A stretch of 64,000 bases of DNA, taken from contig NC_031776.1 of the NCBI RefSeq assembly GCF_001522545.3, positions 27,601,634 to 27,665,633 of the forward strand. The letters are read 5' to 3'. The position numbers and the translations under genes were made by a program. The number at the start of each line of letters is the position of its first letter. Position 1 is the first letter of the stretch. The DNA is from Parus major. Taxonomy: Eukaryota > Chordata > Aves > Passeriformes > Paridae. Below the pieces are notes generated by a model, which saw nothing but the letters and a program-made list of their open reading frames with translations, did not search any database and was not told the DNA's origin. Below are positions 25,401-39,600 of the stretch, one piece after another.

Positions 25401-27324
25401 GGTTCTTGGTTCTGCACGCTGACTCCCAGCTTGTTAAACCTGGTGCGTTCCCAGAGAACACCCGTGTGCGCGGATCATCGAGGGCTGTGCCTCAGGCTCC
25501 ACACTCAGAACCACACAATGGTTATCACTGGCATATCAGTATTCTGCATTTCCTTGCTTTTATTAGCTGAATAAATAGACCTCGTGAACACACAGAATTG
25601 GAAGCAATTACATTAACTCAGGCTGAAAATGTGGTTGCGTTACTGTGCTATAAAAACTACTGTAGCAGAAGTGTATATAAATATTCAACATCTCTGCTCT
25701 TCCAATGTGTAAATTGTGTTGTTATTACCATGTTCACATTCACGCTGAAACTATGACAAACTTGAATTAAAAATACATTGGGAAGATATTTATCAGCTTG
25801 TCAAGAAAAACCCCAAAGAAAACAGTAACTGAGAAGGGTTTTCTGGCAGGAATTTGGGGACTGCTTCCATTCTTCTCTTTGGAAAATTAAAAACTATAAG
25901 AACACGGCAATATAACAGCTGAGGGAAGGAATATAAACTAGAAAGATAAAAAAAAAAAAAAGATAAAAAAGCTGAAAAAGATATGTGGCAACCACCAAAT
26001 TAGAGCCAGAACCATTGGTATCTTTTCCTCTTAAAGTAGTTTCTGGAAGTTTATGGATTAGTTCTCATTGAACTGATAGATGTGGGTGCAATATTTAAAT
26101 AAGGAAGAAATATTCCAAGGTTTTTAGTAACAGGTGACGTAAAAACTCCAATCCCCCCCTCATCCCATCCTTTGGTTTGAAGACACACAGATCAGCCAGC
26201 ACTTCATTTTTATTCATGCGAAGGAAAATGAATACAGAAAGCTATCAGGTCCCATTCTTGCCAACGGAGCCATTTTGAAACTACAGATGAAGCAGCAAGA
26301 TCGTCTTATAAATAATTTTTAAAAATTCAACCACAATGATTAAAAAATGCATACGTAATTAAAATTCTCATGGTCACAGAGCTCCAAGCAGTCACTCTTT
26401 AAAGACAAGAACAAGCTGTTATGAGACTCATGGTATAACTGGAAGGGTTTTCAGCAGTGTATGCTGAGCAGAGAGTCAGCCATCAGAAAATGGATACCTT
26501 TTCTGACTTACACTTGCTTTCTTTATTGAAACATATCACTGAATATCTCTGGACCTGTCTGGTTGTTATGGTAAAACAGTGATTAAAAAAATAAAATTCT
26601 TCTTTCACTTGCATACTGAAATGCTTCAAAGTCATGAGCTGCATTCATACATAATATGATATTGTTACTCATATTTATCATAAAGACATCTTTCAGAGAA
26701 AAAAAAGTCATTCCATTTAGTGAAACCATTTTTATCTTTTCCTCCTGTTTGACAGATAACTAACATTCCTCAGACAGTTCCAGGACATGATTTTGGATAT
26801 GGCCAAGGCCTTTGTGAAAGAAAACTGACAATCTTCCAGGTTTCACCCCTATTTGGTGTAGAAAGAATTCTAATGTCAATCAGAAAAGAAGAAAAAAACT
26901 GGGAAATGTGAGATAAATAAAAAGCATAGTATATGTGGAAAAAAACCTCGTATCATTAGCCAAGGAAGAGCTGTCTGAATGATGAATAATTAAAACATAC
27001 ATGTGGTTGTATTTGCAATCTTAATGCTTGAGGTGCTGTCCATATTGCATGAAGCATCACTGAAAATAACAAAAAGCTTGTTCTTACTCTAAATTATTTA
27101 CAGAGTGAGTTGAAACACCAGGGTCTTACAGAAAACTGCGTACAAGACTGATGTGCTTAATAATGATGAGGAAATAAATATACAGAGAACACAAGCTTTT
27201 GAGGAGTAGAGACCTTTGAGGGAACAATTCTCAGATGAAATAAAACAATGCTCTTTTGTTGCAGGAAGGAGAGAAAGCAAAGAAAATGAAGCTAATAAAG
27301 GCAGAAGAGTGAGAGAAGGCACTT

Positions 27325-27355
27325 ATCAATCAATCAGTCAATCAATCAATCAATC
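27325..27355. repeat. (CAAT)n microsatellite
   Basis: About seven CAAT units with one CAGT variant, intergenic. Confidence 0.93.
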
Positions 27356-28344
27356 CAGTTTCATCAGAAAATGGGTCTTTTCCAGTGCCTACCTAAGAAA
27401 ACCAAGGCTAGTTCACATTCAGTGTAAGTCTGAAAGTCTCTTACTACCACTACTAACAAGTTCTAGCAATGTAATTAAATACTAACCTAAGCATGATTGA
27501 GCACCAGCACAAAGTAATATTAAGCTTTCTTCTCAGCAGATTACGACCAAAAAGTTGTGTGGACTTAACAAGGGAGCATTTCACAAAATAAGGAGCTTCT
27601 TATAAGACAAGAAAGCCAAGAATAACAGTGATTATTGTTTGACACTATTTTGGTAGTTCTCTAAATCCCTGTAAGTGTAGAATTAGGGAATAAATCTACA
27701 ACTTGGCTAACAGAAAGCAACAGAAAGCTCTTCAATCTACACAGAGCCAACAGAATAGAAAAGGTGAATAGCAATGAACATGTAGCTAAGAAAGCAACCT
27801 TTGTTTTTCAAAGTCAGGCCTAAGGGATGTCTTGACCAAAGTGAAATATTATTAGAGGAAGCAGAAATTTAATAGAGAATATTTCAGTTGGCTAGGTAGA
27901 GATACAATGAGGAGGTTAAGATTGATATATTATGGACCTTATCATTGTGATGCAATTATAAAAGAAGTTCCAAGACAATCTACACTAGATTTTCAGTGTC
28001 TCAGTCCAATTTCAATCATGCATAGTGAAAGCTACGACAGGACTTGCTGCACTGAGACCTGTCGTCTCAGTGGATCACAGAGCTTGTCATCACATTTTTA
28101 TAATCTGATGTCTTTGGAATCAGTGTCTATAAACCAGGAATTTCTTCATGGTATTATGCAAACATAGAGGGAAAAAAATAATTTGTCTTTAGTCTGTCTG
28201 CCTACATTAAACTGAAGGATCTTATGTAAAGCTCATTAAATGCTCCTCATAATGAGAAGTTCTTACCAGGACGAGATCAGAATGGTGTTATGGCTTGTAG
28301 GAGACATCAGTAAGAGTGGAGCTGTTGTGGCCTTTCTGAGCTGA

Positions 28345-28425
28345 TGTCACACCCAGGGGTGTCACACCCAGGCTGCTCAGACAGCAGGTGACACGGTGCT
28401 GGCAGCAGGTGACGCTGTGCTCACA
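28345..28425. repeat. Cluster of short tandem duplications
   Basis: GTCACACCCAGG recurs at a period of 15, then CAGCAGGTGAC with a GTGCT follow-up recurs at a period of about 21. GC-rich compared with both flanks. It lies directly before the candidate exon at 28429. Confidence 0.7.
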
Positions 28426-28428
28426 CAG

Positions 28429-28527
28429 GACTGGTACAGGAGGCTCGACTCCCACGAGATGGCGGCACGGACACATGAAATAATTCTCTCTGCGCTGGAC
28501 CTGAAAGGGACTTGGCATTTCCATGCG
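28429..28527 (+). other. Candidate unassigned exon (99 nt)
   Basis: Bounded by CTCACACAG on the left and the consensus donor GCG|GTAAGT on the right, open in phase 0 for 33 codons, encoding DWYRRLDSHEMAARTHEII and on through ALDLKGTWHFHA. I do not recognise the family. No partner exon was found. The pyrimidine tract before the acceptor is poor, so this may be chance or a relic. Confidence 0.25.
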
Positions 28528-29174
28528 GTAAGTCCAGGCACATCTTGGGTTTGGGAATTCCACTGATAGTTCATATAATCTTTGTCACAACTTGTCTTTT
28601 CAGGCAATCTTACTGACAAGAGTAGTATTTTATTAGTGAAATTGTGTAAACAGTAAATTTTACCTAAAGCACTATTTGTTTATTGTTCTACTAAATATAA
28701 ACTCTACTGTAATATCAAACTGATCTTTAAAACGACATAGAAAACTTTGACAGCATGCGAGTTTAATAGCAGATCTTGAATCTGATGAGTTTAGGGGATA
28801 AACAAACTCGTAATGACAGATTAATTTCTCATATATTAATTTTCTTTCTAAGTTGTGAAAAGAAATTAAACAATAGAGGAATAGCAAATAAAATATCTGA
28901 ACAGAATTGTCTCTAATTAGAGTGTTTGTTCAAATTTCCCATGAGGCAGGTTTTGGAGCTAGAAGTAGCAGTGAGAGTATTGAGGGCAAAAGTCAATGAA
29001 GTTGGTCCCACCAAGGCTAAATCCTGAAACTTATTGTTTTAGGAGAAAATGCATAGATAAGCAAGTTATAATATCTAAGAGACTTAAAAATAATATACCT
29101 GTGTTTCAAACAGCAGAGCTTTAACCACAAATTTCTGCTTGAAGCTGAACTTCCATTTGAGCTGTACCAGACCA

Positions 29175-29230
29175 TTCAGATGATCTCAGGGGCTCCCTTC
29201 CAAGAAGAATGATTCTGTGACTCTGATTCA
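29175..29230 (+). mobile_element. Short CR1 3' end fragment
   Basis: GATGATCTCAGGGGCTCCCT followed by TCCAAGAAGAATGATTCTGT matches the last 50-60 bases of CR1 on the plus strand, ending in the ATTCTGTGA-type terminal repeat. Confidence 0.7.
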
Positions 29231-32200
29231 AAACCTTTTTCTTCTGCTTTTTTTTTTTTCTTCACATCCACTTTTGATTATCTCAGTGCAATCTGTTGCC
29301 TTGCTCACATCCATGGCCTAACCTCATCTGAATTTAAAGTTTTCGTTTGGGAAATAAAGCTGGCTATACTGATACAAAAACAGTGCTATAGCCAGTGCTC
29401 TGTTAATCCTCCTCATGAAGCCACGTAGAAATTTTGAGACTATGTATGTATATTTGTGCCCAGCTGTGCTAAATTGGATGAGTGAGAGGTCCTTTCCTAA
29501 GATCAGCAGTGAATTGATCATACCAATACCTGTAACTAGTCACATCAGCACCATAACCTGGTTGTTTTCCACTGATAACAGAAATTCCCAAATCCATTTT
29601 CCTCTGTCTATTGAGTAAAAGTTAAAATAATTTAAGAAGTCGCACAATTAAGTGCTGTGAGAAGGATGTAGGTAATTTTCTGAATCCATAGTGAAACCCA
29701 TGACTGTATTTCCTGTGTTGTCAGCATGAAGTGATAAGCTTTTAAATTCTGGTTTCTTGAGGATATGTGAGAAGACTGCAGTTTCCTTTCCATACATATT
29801 GACTATCAATTGCTATTAGATCCAAACCCATTACCTGGCCTTTGGTTTTCTTAGTAACTGAAAACACATGTTGTGATACTGATTTCCCTCATGTTCTTGG
29901 GTTTCTTTGACAGACAGTGCCTGAATATGAGGTAGTGTGGAAAGATGCTGATGTTTCCTTTGACACAAGAAGTTTACTCCAGTTTTCTACAATAGCCACA
30001 CAAAATCAGAGTGGGGAATACTAAGACAAAACCAGGATACTGGTTCAGTAATCAGTCCTGGCTGCTGAGTGTTGCTTGACACAAAGGAAATCTTTCATGA
30101 TCACACAGCAAAAAGGCAGAAACAGCTGTAGCAAACTGTTACATGAAGCCTACAGCTTTTGTTCCTGTCTCTCCAGCTGTCTTCCTCAATGCTTAATTTG
30201 TTGTCAATTGTCTGGAAAGGAAAAAGATATTACAAATATTCTTGCCTCATTGATCCTTGAAAGAAGACAGTCTAAGTAATTCCCTCATTCCTAAAGAAAG
30301 ATTTCATCCTGACTTTTAGTGTTAACCTGGTTAAAACCTTCATCTCCTTTTTCAACATAAACATCCACACAAAATCACAATATACAGCATATTCATTCAG
30401 GACACCATGGAAGTATGAATAAACTTTCAGCTCTGAGCAGGTTACATGCCAGGGTTAAAAACTTCAGCCATATAATTCTTCCAGTAAAGTGTCCAATATT
30501 CCTTGCACTCTCAAATAAATATTATGGGAGATTGAGTGCCTCCTACATGTGAGCCAGTCCAGCTACAGGCAATAGATCTCTCCCTTCCACCTGGGGATAA
30601 GGATAAATTAAAAATGCATCACAGAAAAAAAGCATCCTATTTGCCTCCATTCAGAGGATTACAAAATTTTCTGTAATCCAGTATCATCCCCCAAAAGAAT
30701 TGATTTGGTTTGACCTAGGCTTTCTTTTTGAGGTGTGCTCTGATATGTGGAGAGCATCAGTGATGTCCGAGACTAACTGGATGCCCAAAGTACAGATTTG
30801 TTTGGTATATTTAAGAAAGACTACAGCAAAAATACTCCATACATAAAGTGGGAGGATTAAGTGGACGAACATAAATGATTACAAGTCATAAAAATACAGG
30901 TCACATTAACAGTGTGAATACAGAAAATATCTAGATCTGTAACATCTAGAAGAATGTTAATTTTACAGAAGCTTGTCCTGGCTATTATTTTGTATTTGTT
31001 ACTGGACATTTATTCATGCATATCCTTTCATCACATTGAATTATTCAGTAGACTTAAAGAGCAGTAAATCATCTATATCATCATCATCTTCACCTTAATT
31101 ATCTTTTCTGAGAAAAGCAACTATTGAAGTAAAATAGACCTTAGTCACAGAAAAACATTTATCCTCTAACCACTGGTTCTCCTAACCTGTTTTATGGGAT
31201 GGGAATTACCCTTCACTTTTTCTCATCCAGTTTCATCACAGTCTTTACCTGGAAAGTCTGGTTTTGATCTTCAATATTTCAATATATCTCTGGTAAATCT
31301 CTCAAGCAATCATTTTTACTCCCACTTATGGAACAGCCATTCAAATCCTTCAGTGATATCCTGCTTATCATATTTCCTGAAATATTTGGGCAAATTATTA
31401 AAAAAAACTTTCTCAGGATCTCTGTCATACCTCTTTTATGTAAAAAAACCAAAAAGTAAAAATCACTGCCTACTATTTTGCCCAGCCTGGTAGTGAAAGT
31501 GATTTGAGCTCTTTTCACATCTTATGACTCTTTGTTGTCTTATGAGAAATTAATTCAGTGGTCTCACTCTGCTTGCTAGTGAATATGTTAGCATAATTTG
31601 TGACTCCCACGGCAGAGAAGGCTGAAAGTACAAAGACCTGAAACAGTTTTTCCTTTTCTAATATAAGTTATTGTGGATTGTCCTTGAGGTACAGCACCTG
31701 GCTAAAGCCAGGGAGGCTTGAACTGTTGTGTCTTTGCTTCTCCATATGATGAGACATAAAGGAGCCATATATGAGAACTTCTCTGAGGCTACATTCTCTG
31801 TCCTTTTCCAACAGCCTAAATTGCCAATACTGACTTTAAACTCAGTTTTGCAATGGTTGTTATATCATGGGAGTGTTTGCCTTGCCTCAGGTAAACCAGG
31901 CTCTCCTCAGGGCTGAATTAGTCTAAGGCAGCCCAATATGTTGGTCATACAGAGGACAGCCTGACCTCCAGAGATTGTCCTGAATTTTGAGAAAAAATTG
32001 GAATTTTTTTCCCAGTTTTTTTTTGCTTCTATCAAGATGTTGGATTTTCTCCCTTCTCTTTGATTTTATTTCCAGGGCTTATAACTTATTCACAGCTTCA
32101 CTTTCAGTTTCTCTGTCAGAGATGAAACTGATGGTCTTGGTCTTGGTGTTTGTGTCAGAACACATAAAGAAGCTTTCTGACTTGCAGTAAGTTGTTTCTG

Positions 32201-33632
32201 TGCTCGGCGCCTCCCACTGGATTCTTCACTTTCACTCATAACTGTAATCTCGTCTGAGTCTAGTAGTTGTCTTAGTTTATTTCCTATTTCTTTTGCCTTT
32301 TTCTTGCACCAAAAATGTCAGCTCTTGGTGGACCTTCCTTTACAAGGTTCAGTGCTGGTGTCTTGCTTTCTGTCCCACGTTGTCCCTTGCAGAGAGGAGT
32401 GTGACCTATGCTCTCATGTTGTGAACTTAGTGGGAACTTTAGGAGATATGGGATAGGCATAGATTTGATTTATTATTTGGATTGTGTTTCTGCACATGAA
32501 CCAGAGGATAAAACTGAAAAAGCTATTTACAGTCTTGAAATTTATTAATCAACTTTCACTGTTCCATGTATTAAGAGTGAAATGAATGGGGGAAAAAAGA
32601 TGTTACAATAAACTCCCAAGTGATTACTAATAGGCAAAAATAGGACTTGGAAAGTGTGAGCTCAAAAACAGTAAAACCAAAAAAACACTTCTGGAGGTAA
32701 ATCCTAACTTTCAGCAGAAGTTGCCAGCACTTGTTTATGTGACCTTAGTCTACAAATGAAATAGAAATGGTTATTTTATTTCTATGTAAAAAGTCTTCCT
32801 CTGTCCCTGATGCTTTTGTCTAAAATTGCATTTAGGGATATCTTTGAAGGTCAGAAAATGCTGGGGAGTTAGCCTGCTGCTTGTGGAAGTGAAACTCTCT
32901 TCCTTCAAGCAGTTCTTTTCCTTCCACAGATGCAAAAAGCTAAGTAGTGTTGCTAAATCATCGCTCACCAAAGCGTGAGCTGGATATTTGGGTTAGCCAG
33001 TTGAAGTCAGTGCTGAGCTGGTTGCAAGCTTGCTGATGACTCTTGATGAAGTTCTCATGCTCAATTATGTGTTCCCCTATGTAACTGTTTCAAGTTGTGA
33101 ATAGGCTTCATATGTCCCAGAGAGATTTATTACTCACTAATTAGCATTAATAATATTACTTTCTATTTCTTGTTGATGTCAGAGCTGGCTTTTGTACTTA
33201 AAAATTGTGGGAAGAGGATGGGCATCTTAATTACTGAGGGCTGGATCATGCTGCCTTGTAGGAAACTCTGTGGGAAGAATACAAAAGAAGGCAAGATTCC
33301 TCCATCAAAATAGAAGTAGTAGAAGAAGCTTCTTCTTCCCCCTGCTCAGAACACACAGGGAACACTGTCTCTAACACTTGTAAGCAATCTGCAAGAGACA
33401 TTGTCATCAGCAGCAACTGGACTTCATGCCCTTCAAATCGGCAAAACACTGCTTAAAGAAAAGGGCACAGGAGCTTGGTATAAATTAAAAACAGAACACT
33501 GCTTTTATCTCTTTTTATTGACTCCCCATAGCACCTGGGGAATACACAGCTATTTCTGGGCTTCCTCACCTTCAGGATTCACAGAAACCATTTAAGAATC
33601 TTCTGAAAGTATTCACCCTGACTGCATATACA

Positions 33633-33636
<4 letters not shown>

Positions 33637-33668
<32 letters not shown>
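33637..33668. repeat. (TA)16 microsatellite
   Basis: A pure TA run of 32 bases, intergenic. Confidence 0.97.
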
Positions 33669-33672
<4 letters not shown>

Positions 33673-36600
33673 CTGCTATCTAAAGTGGCTTATCAGGCAG
33701 GTAATTTAAAATCATATTTTGTGTGTTGTACTAGGTCAGAATATAATGATAAAATTGTCATGTTTCATTCTGTTTATCCTTTAAGATACTTTGGAGAAAT
33801 GCAATAGAACGTGGGTACAGTAGCTTTCTCTTGTGGATTACTAAGAGCAGAAGTAAAGTTTGTGGAGAATGAATGAAATCAGTCAGAGAAACTGCAAATG
33901 TAGATACTAAGTTCTTGAGAAAATTAAATTAAGCAATTTTTATTGGGTTTGATTAAATAATAGGTGATTTTTGTTATCATTCATAGTTACATGCTTTTTC
34001 TCTTTGCTGTAAATTCTTACTATGTACAATAGTTCATAAGCCTTGTTTAATAGGAATGTTTTTAATTAATCTCAAAAGAGAGATGAATTCTTGGTTTATC
34101 ATAGCCTGGTAATTTCATGGTAAAAACAAAAGTTAATAATCTTATCCTTAAACTTAAGGAGTGGATCCAGTGAGAAATGTGTGGTGATCACATCACCACT
34201 GATGGAAGCAAGGCACAGGAGGTTGCTGTGGATGTGGACACTGTGACTGTTAGGAAAATTCTGCCTGCACTCCATCCTCTCCCAGTTTGCTCCCTGTGGA
34301 TCATCCTTCTTTAATCTGTGTTTTGATAAGAAGGTGAACAGAGAAGAGAAGCTGAGCATTCCTTCATGGATTGGAGCATCAGGATTATTTGACAAACAAA
34401 AAAATAAAAGCCAACAGCCCAGTCAGTGGAGGCAGGCAGGCTGTGTTTGCATCTGGGCTTTGAGAAAGGAGTCTGTGAGAGATGTGGAAGAAGGACAATG
34501 AGGAGGAGCTTGTTGGTTTTGTATCACCATATCATTAAGCAGGGAGGGGAGATGTGCATGTTTATAATTTCCCTATTTGTAGCCATAGCCAAGGGAAACA
34601 ATACTCTTGCTCACCAGCCTTACATATATTGTCTTCTCTTGGACCTTAGCAGGATGCAGGTGGTGGGGGGGTTGAATGCTGAAATCTTTTTGAAACTCAG
34701 ATATTCATGTTCTCATGTCAAGGATACATCTTTCATCAAGCCTGTGAGGTCAAAATCAATTATTTACTCTAAGTTCCTTGTTTGATCTTGGTTTTTTGAC
34801 ATCCATATCTGACAATCCAAGGACAGCAAAATTAAGTAGGGTATCTCAGGCAGCAAATTTTTCATTCCCTAATTCTCTGGTGCAGGTGGGATGGCACAGG
34901 AATGGCATGTGGCCATGGCTGAAGCAAAGTGTGCTGTCACTCATCCTAAATGACCCTATAGCCTTTCCAGCCACCTGCTCCTTTGACACTTGGCAGGAAA
35001 AGAAAAAGGACAGTTATGACCTGGTTGCTGGATTTTCTTACTTCATGGCCTCTAGGCTTACATGAGTGGTAGAGGAAGCTTGTTCATCACAGTTCATTTG
35101 GATCCCGTCAGTCATTCCTCCACTCCGTTTCTCCTGTAAACTCCATGCTTCAAAGAGAAACAGAAAATAAAGCAGCCAGGGCAGTCTTCTCCCTCATCTC
35201 CCCATTACCCAACAGCATCCATCAGAGAAGCATACAACTGCAGCAGCAGGAAAGGAACACTGGCTTGCCCAGCCTTGGATGTGCCATGCAGTTACTTCCA
35301 TGTTTGCTAGAGAAGAGGCAGAAGAGGTATTGTGTGATGGGTTGCCAGCTACAGCAATAGCAGTTGATCCCATCAAAAGCCTCCATGTTTTCAACTCTTC
35401 ATCAAATACACATTTTTTTAAAGTAAACTGTAGTTCCACAGGAACTACGGGCCATCAGCAGGTAAAGGCACAGCACCTCTGACATGCTGGTGTGTAAACA
35501 TGTTTGCTTTCTGGCCTTGGCTTTGAAAGTTTGGAATCAAAGAATGGAGGGTCACAGGGATATGGAGGAAGGAGATTCATTGAACATGGTGTGAGTAAAA
35601 GATGACACTCACACAAATTCTGTGAATCCACCTCACACTTGCAGCTTCTCCCTGTCCTTCAGGCTCTCCTGCCATCTGTGGATTTCTCACTCCCCACATC
35701 TGTATCCCTCTGCATCAGGGAGGAGACTGCAGCATCCTACTGCATCTGTCCAGATGTTCCCAGGAATAGAAAAGACCCATGTTCATGCTGTGTGACAAAG
35801 GCCACTGGCAAATGTTACATTCCTGACTCTTGTTCTCTTCTTGTGCATCTTGGTCAGTGCCCTGCCCACCACCAGAAACCTGCCAGTTCAGATAAACATC
35901 TCCTGTTTTGGTCTTTTTTAACCTGTTTTTGTTGGCACTGTGATGTAGAGAGACCAGAGATTTGCAAAGAGCAGTACATAATTTAAGATGGAGGTGCTGT
36001 GTACATCTGTACATAATTTTAGCTAATATCTAAATTAACAAAATATTTAAAGCATCTGAATTTTGCTTTGACTTTTATTTCTTTTGGTCCTTTACCACAT
36101 AACTAGAACTATCTTAATGCTGCATCAGTATACTGTAAAATGGAAAGCCAAACTCCATTTTAATAGAGTCCATACTGAAAATAAGAAAATAAGACTGAAG
36201 ATGAAGTTTTTGACTTCTGGGCTTTATCAGTCTCTAGGAAAAAAAATTACATTTTCAGCTGAAAAGAAGAGGAAATGGATAGGCAGAGCACATAGATGAA
36301 GTAAGATGAAAGCAGTTGAGAAAGAAAGAAGTAAATGAGGCAAAAAAGCGTGGATGAGGCATGAAAGGGTCAGGTGGCTTACTTGGAAAGCAAAAAAATG
36401 ATCAAAGGGTAGGAAGCCAAGTAGCAGAAGAAAGAATTATAAATTTCAACAAACTAGAATGGAGGAGTCTTGATGGTGCACAGTTGGAAAGGGAAACTGA
36501 AAGGTACTAAACCAAAAAATTTTAGTGAGATGGAACTTGTGGGAGAAACAGCAGAGAAAAGCAAATAAAAGTGGCTGCTAAATGGAGAAGCATTCTGTCA

Positions 36601-39600
36601 TTTGTATCAGGGAATGTGGCATAAGAACAGTAATAGCTTCAGCTTCATCTGTTCAGGAAGAGGAGTTGGAAATCCTTTTGCAGTGGTGCAAAGAGAAATG
36701 TATTTTCCATATTATGTTCAGGCACTTCAGCAAGCTGGTGGAAGCAGTTAGCACAGCTGATAGGTGCAGAATTCTTTGGATACTGGTCTGCTGAGCCTCC
36801 TTTTGGCTAACACATGATACTTACAGACATTTCTTTCAAAGCATTAAGTTACAAATCAAGAAACTAATGAGAAACTCATGGTAAATATGATCCTGCTTTT
36901 AAGGACAAGTCTGGTGGCATAGGCTGAATAATGATCTTCATGTGGGAATGGACTGACCTTCAAGAAGGTTATCAGGTGGGAATCAGAGAAAATAAGAGTG
37001 ACTTTTCTCATTTTCTGGCTCTAGTTTTTTTTCTGTGTCAGTTTTTGTTTCAGTCTGTGTAGGTGGTGGAGAGATTTGAGCTCTTTATCATTGGAGCCTG
37101 CAGATGAATCCATAATTTTTTTAGATTCTCTGTGGATTTATGCTGAAAATGATGCAGCAAAAACACTTGCTAAGCATATGTTTTCTTTTGCTTACAACCT
37201 TTTTTCCTACTGTATTTTTTAGAGTTATTTCTCAATTCTCTACTGTGTGACAATCTTCTGCGAGGGTTTTATCCCTGTATTGTGTTAACAAATGATCAAG
37301 ATTTTTAGCATCTCTTCTAGATTTGGCTTGAGCCAGAAACAAGGTAAAGCAACATAGGGTTGTCCTCCCTCAAATTTCTATGATGGAAAAAAGATAGACA
37401 GAAAAGTCAGGCATAGACACAGTGTTTTCCCTGCAGATGGAGAAAAGAAAGAAGGAGTCAAGAGAGAAAATATATTGTTTTAAAAATCTCTTCTCACTAA
37501 ATCGTAATTCCTGGTGAGATTCCAGCCTGTTTTCAATGAACTGAATAACAATATTAACATTTGCAGTTTTAGTGACATTAGTGTAAATGGCAGAACACCT
37601 CCAATTCACCCTCTCTCCTCACAGTGTTTTGCCCACTAACAAGGGAAATATGTAAGGGAGAATACATCAGCAGAGAATAAACTGAAATTAAATAGCAATA
37701 AAATGGGAGGAATTGATGTGCATGTGCAGGAGGTGTTATCCCCTTCCAGTGATAATTCTAATTACCTGATGGGTATCTCAACAAATTGTCTTCTAATTTA
37801 TACAAGACATGTACATGCATGTGTGTGTGTAGCACAAAGGAAGTTAAAGAGAACAATATCACAAACCCCAATAACTGGTTATTTAATCTGACAACAATAA
37901 TAAGCAGACAAAATATTTAATGGATATAAATTAGCAGACTGAAAAAAAAATGTCCATTGCCTTGCAAAGAACCTGTTAACTATCTCTTTTTGACTTGTTT
38001 CTGTACTCACCTCCAGTTGTCATGGATCTGTCTCAGATCATGCAGATGCATTAATGAACAAGAGTTCTGAAATGGGTCCTGCTTAAACAGCATTAGGGGC
38101 AAAAACAGGTACATGGAAACTTGTCTCATTTTGTAGTGGGCTATTGCTGCTGCAGCAGGTTTTTCTGTCATGTGGATGTAGGTATATGGCAAGTGAGGCT
38201 GAGCATGAAAAAGCCAAGGCTTCTCCTCACCCTCTGTGTGGGAGGGAGCAGCAGCTGGTGAGTTTTAGCAAGAGCCCAAATGGGAGCGCTCTGCAGGAGT
38301 AATCTGGGGTTCAGTCCTGCTGCATCAGTGATGCCTTTGGTGCTGGCATCTTGCAATCAGGGCTTAGGCCTGTGACCTTGCCCCACAGATTTTGTGTTCT
38401 GTGCATGACAGTTTGCAAATAGGATATGGTGTTTTCAACTCCCTCCTTTACAGTGTATTTTTCTGAAGCTTAGATGTCTCTACTGCCCCACATTTTGCCC
38501 AGTACGTTTCTTTCTTGCTCAGTTTCAAAACTACAGTTCTGCAGCCAAGACAGAATTTTCTTGCCCTTCCATGCTGAGGGAGGAAAGATGTTCTGGGACA
38601 GTAGAGAGGACAAGTGGGGTTAAAGTGCTACTTTGTCTGTTTCCCAAATTAGCCACAGGGCCCAGTTCAGTAAATGTCATTGTAAATGAACAAATTAGAT
38701 TGACATTGTTCCTACCATGCTATTTTAATGTAAGTAAGGTTCAGAAAGACTCTGGAGCTTTGCTTTGATAAATAAGAAGAAATGCAACATGACTGCAAAC
38801 TTTTCAGTGAAAATAAAACAAAACCTTTCGTTTTATGATTTTTAAGAGTGCTGTTTTAGGCACCTATCTTAAATCCTATAAGTTCAGAAAGCCTATCTCT
38901 TCCTTTGCCTAAACAAGATGAAATAAAAGAAAGTTCTTTTTAAAGTTTTGTATTATACCTAAATTGCAATTCCCTGGAACAAAGCTCAGGGCTTGGAATG
39001 AGGCACAGGGGAAGATGTAGACCAGGGTGGAGCCTGGGGTGCCACAGGTTGCCGTAGGGCCAGTGGAAGATGAAGGCAGTACTTGGAGATGGGCCTGGGG
39101 GTGCCCTGGTACAGAGCTGGTATAGCAGCAGAGAGAAAAACCACCTCAGTGGCCTTCAGTGCTAACAAGGGAAGAGGATGGAGCCTAATACTGACTTAAT
39201 TAACAGACAGCCCTTGCTGTATAGCAGTTGGCTAATCAGGAAGGCTGCTAAATCACAGCTTTGCTGTAGAGAAAGAACTGATGTATTTGAACACAAAGTG
39301 AAACTAGACAATCCTGTAATCAAATACAATACAAAGCAGTATTTCTTCTGTCTGTCCTATGTTATTTGTCACTTTTCTGTTTTGGATCATTGGAAAATGA
39401 GAGCCTGATTTCTCTTCTGGCCCTGGAGAGGCAACCAGACATTCCTGCCCAAAGACCCTTCATGTGAGTCCATTTGCAAGGGTCTGAGATGGGCTCCTCC
39501 CATCACCTACTGACACTGGCAAAGGAGCAGTATCTTCTACTTTTCCTGTGAAGCAGCTGTTGCTGTACAAATAACAGCTTAATGACTATGGGAGGAAATG

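Noticed and set aside
25175..25461. Minus-strand frames of 80-93 codons upstream of CCDC14
   Set aside because: They lie in the CR1 3' region, which is non-coding.
33637..33668. TA run as a possible promoter or origin element
   Set aside because: A plain microsatellite with no nearby gene start.
34426..34785. 119-codon plus-strand frame
   Set aside because: It starts at a non-ATG codon, shows no recognisable domain, and is within chance for 31 kb of DNA.
35639..35986. 115-codon Cys-rich plus-strand frame
   Set aside because: The cysteines have no regular spacing of any known fold, there is no signal peptide, and another frame is open on the opposite strand.
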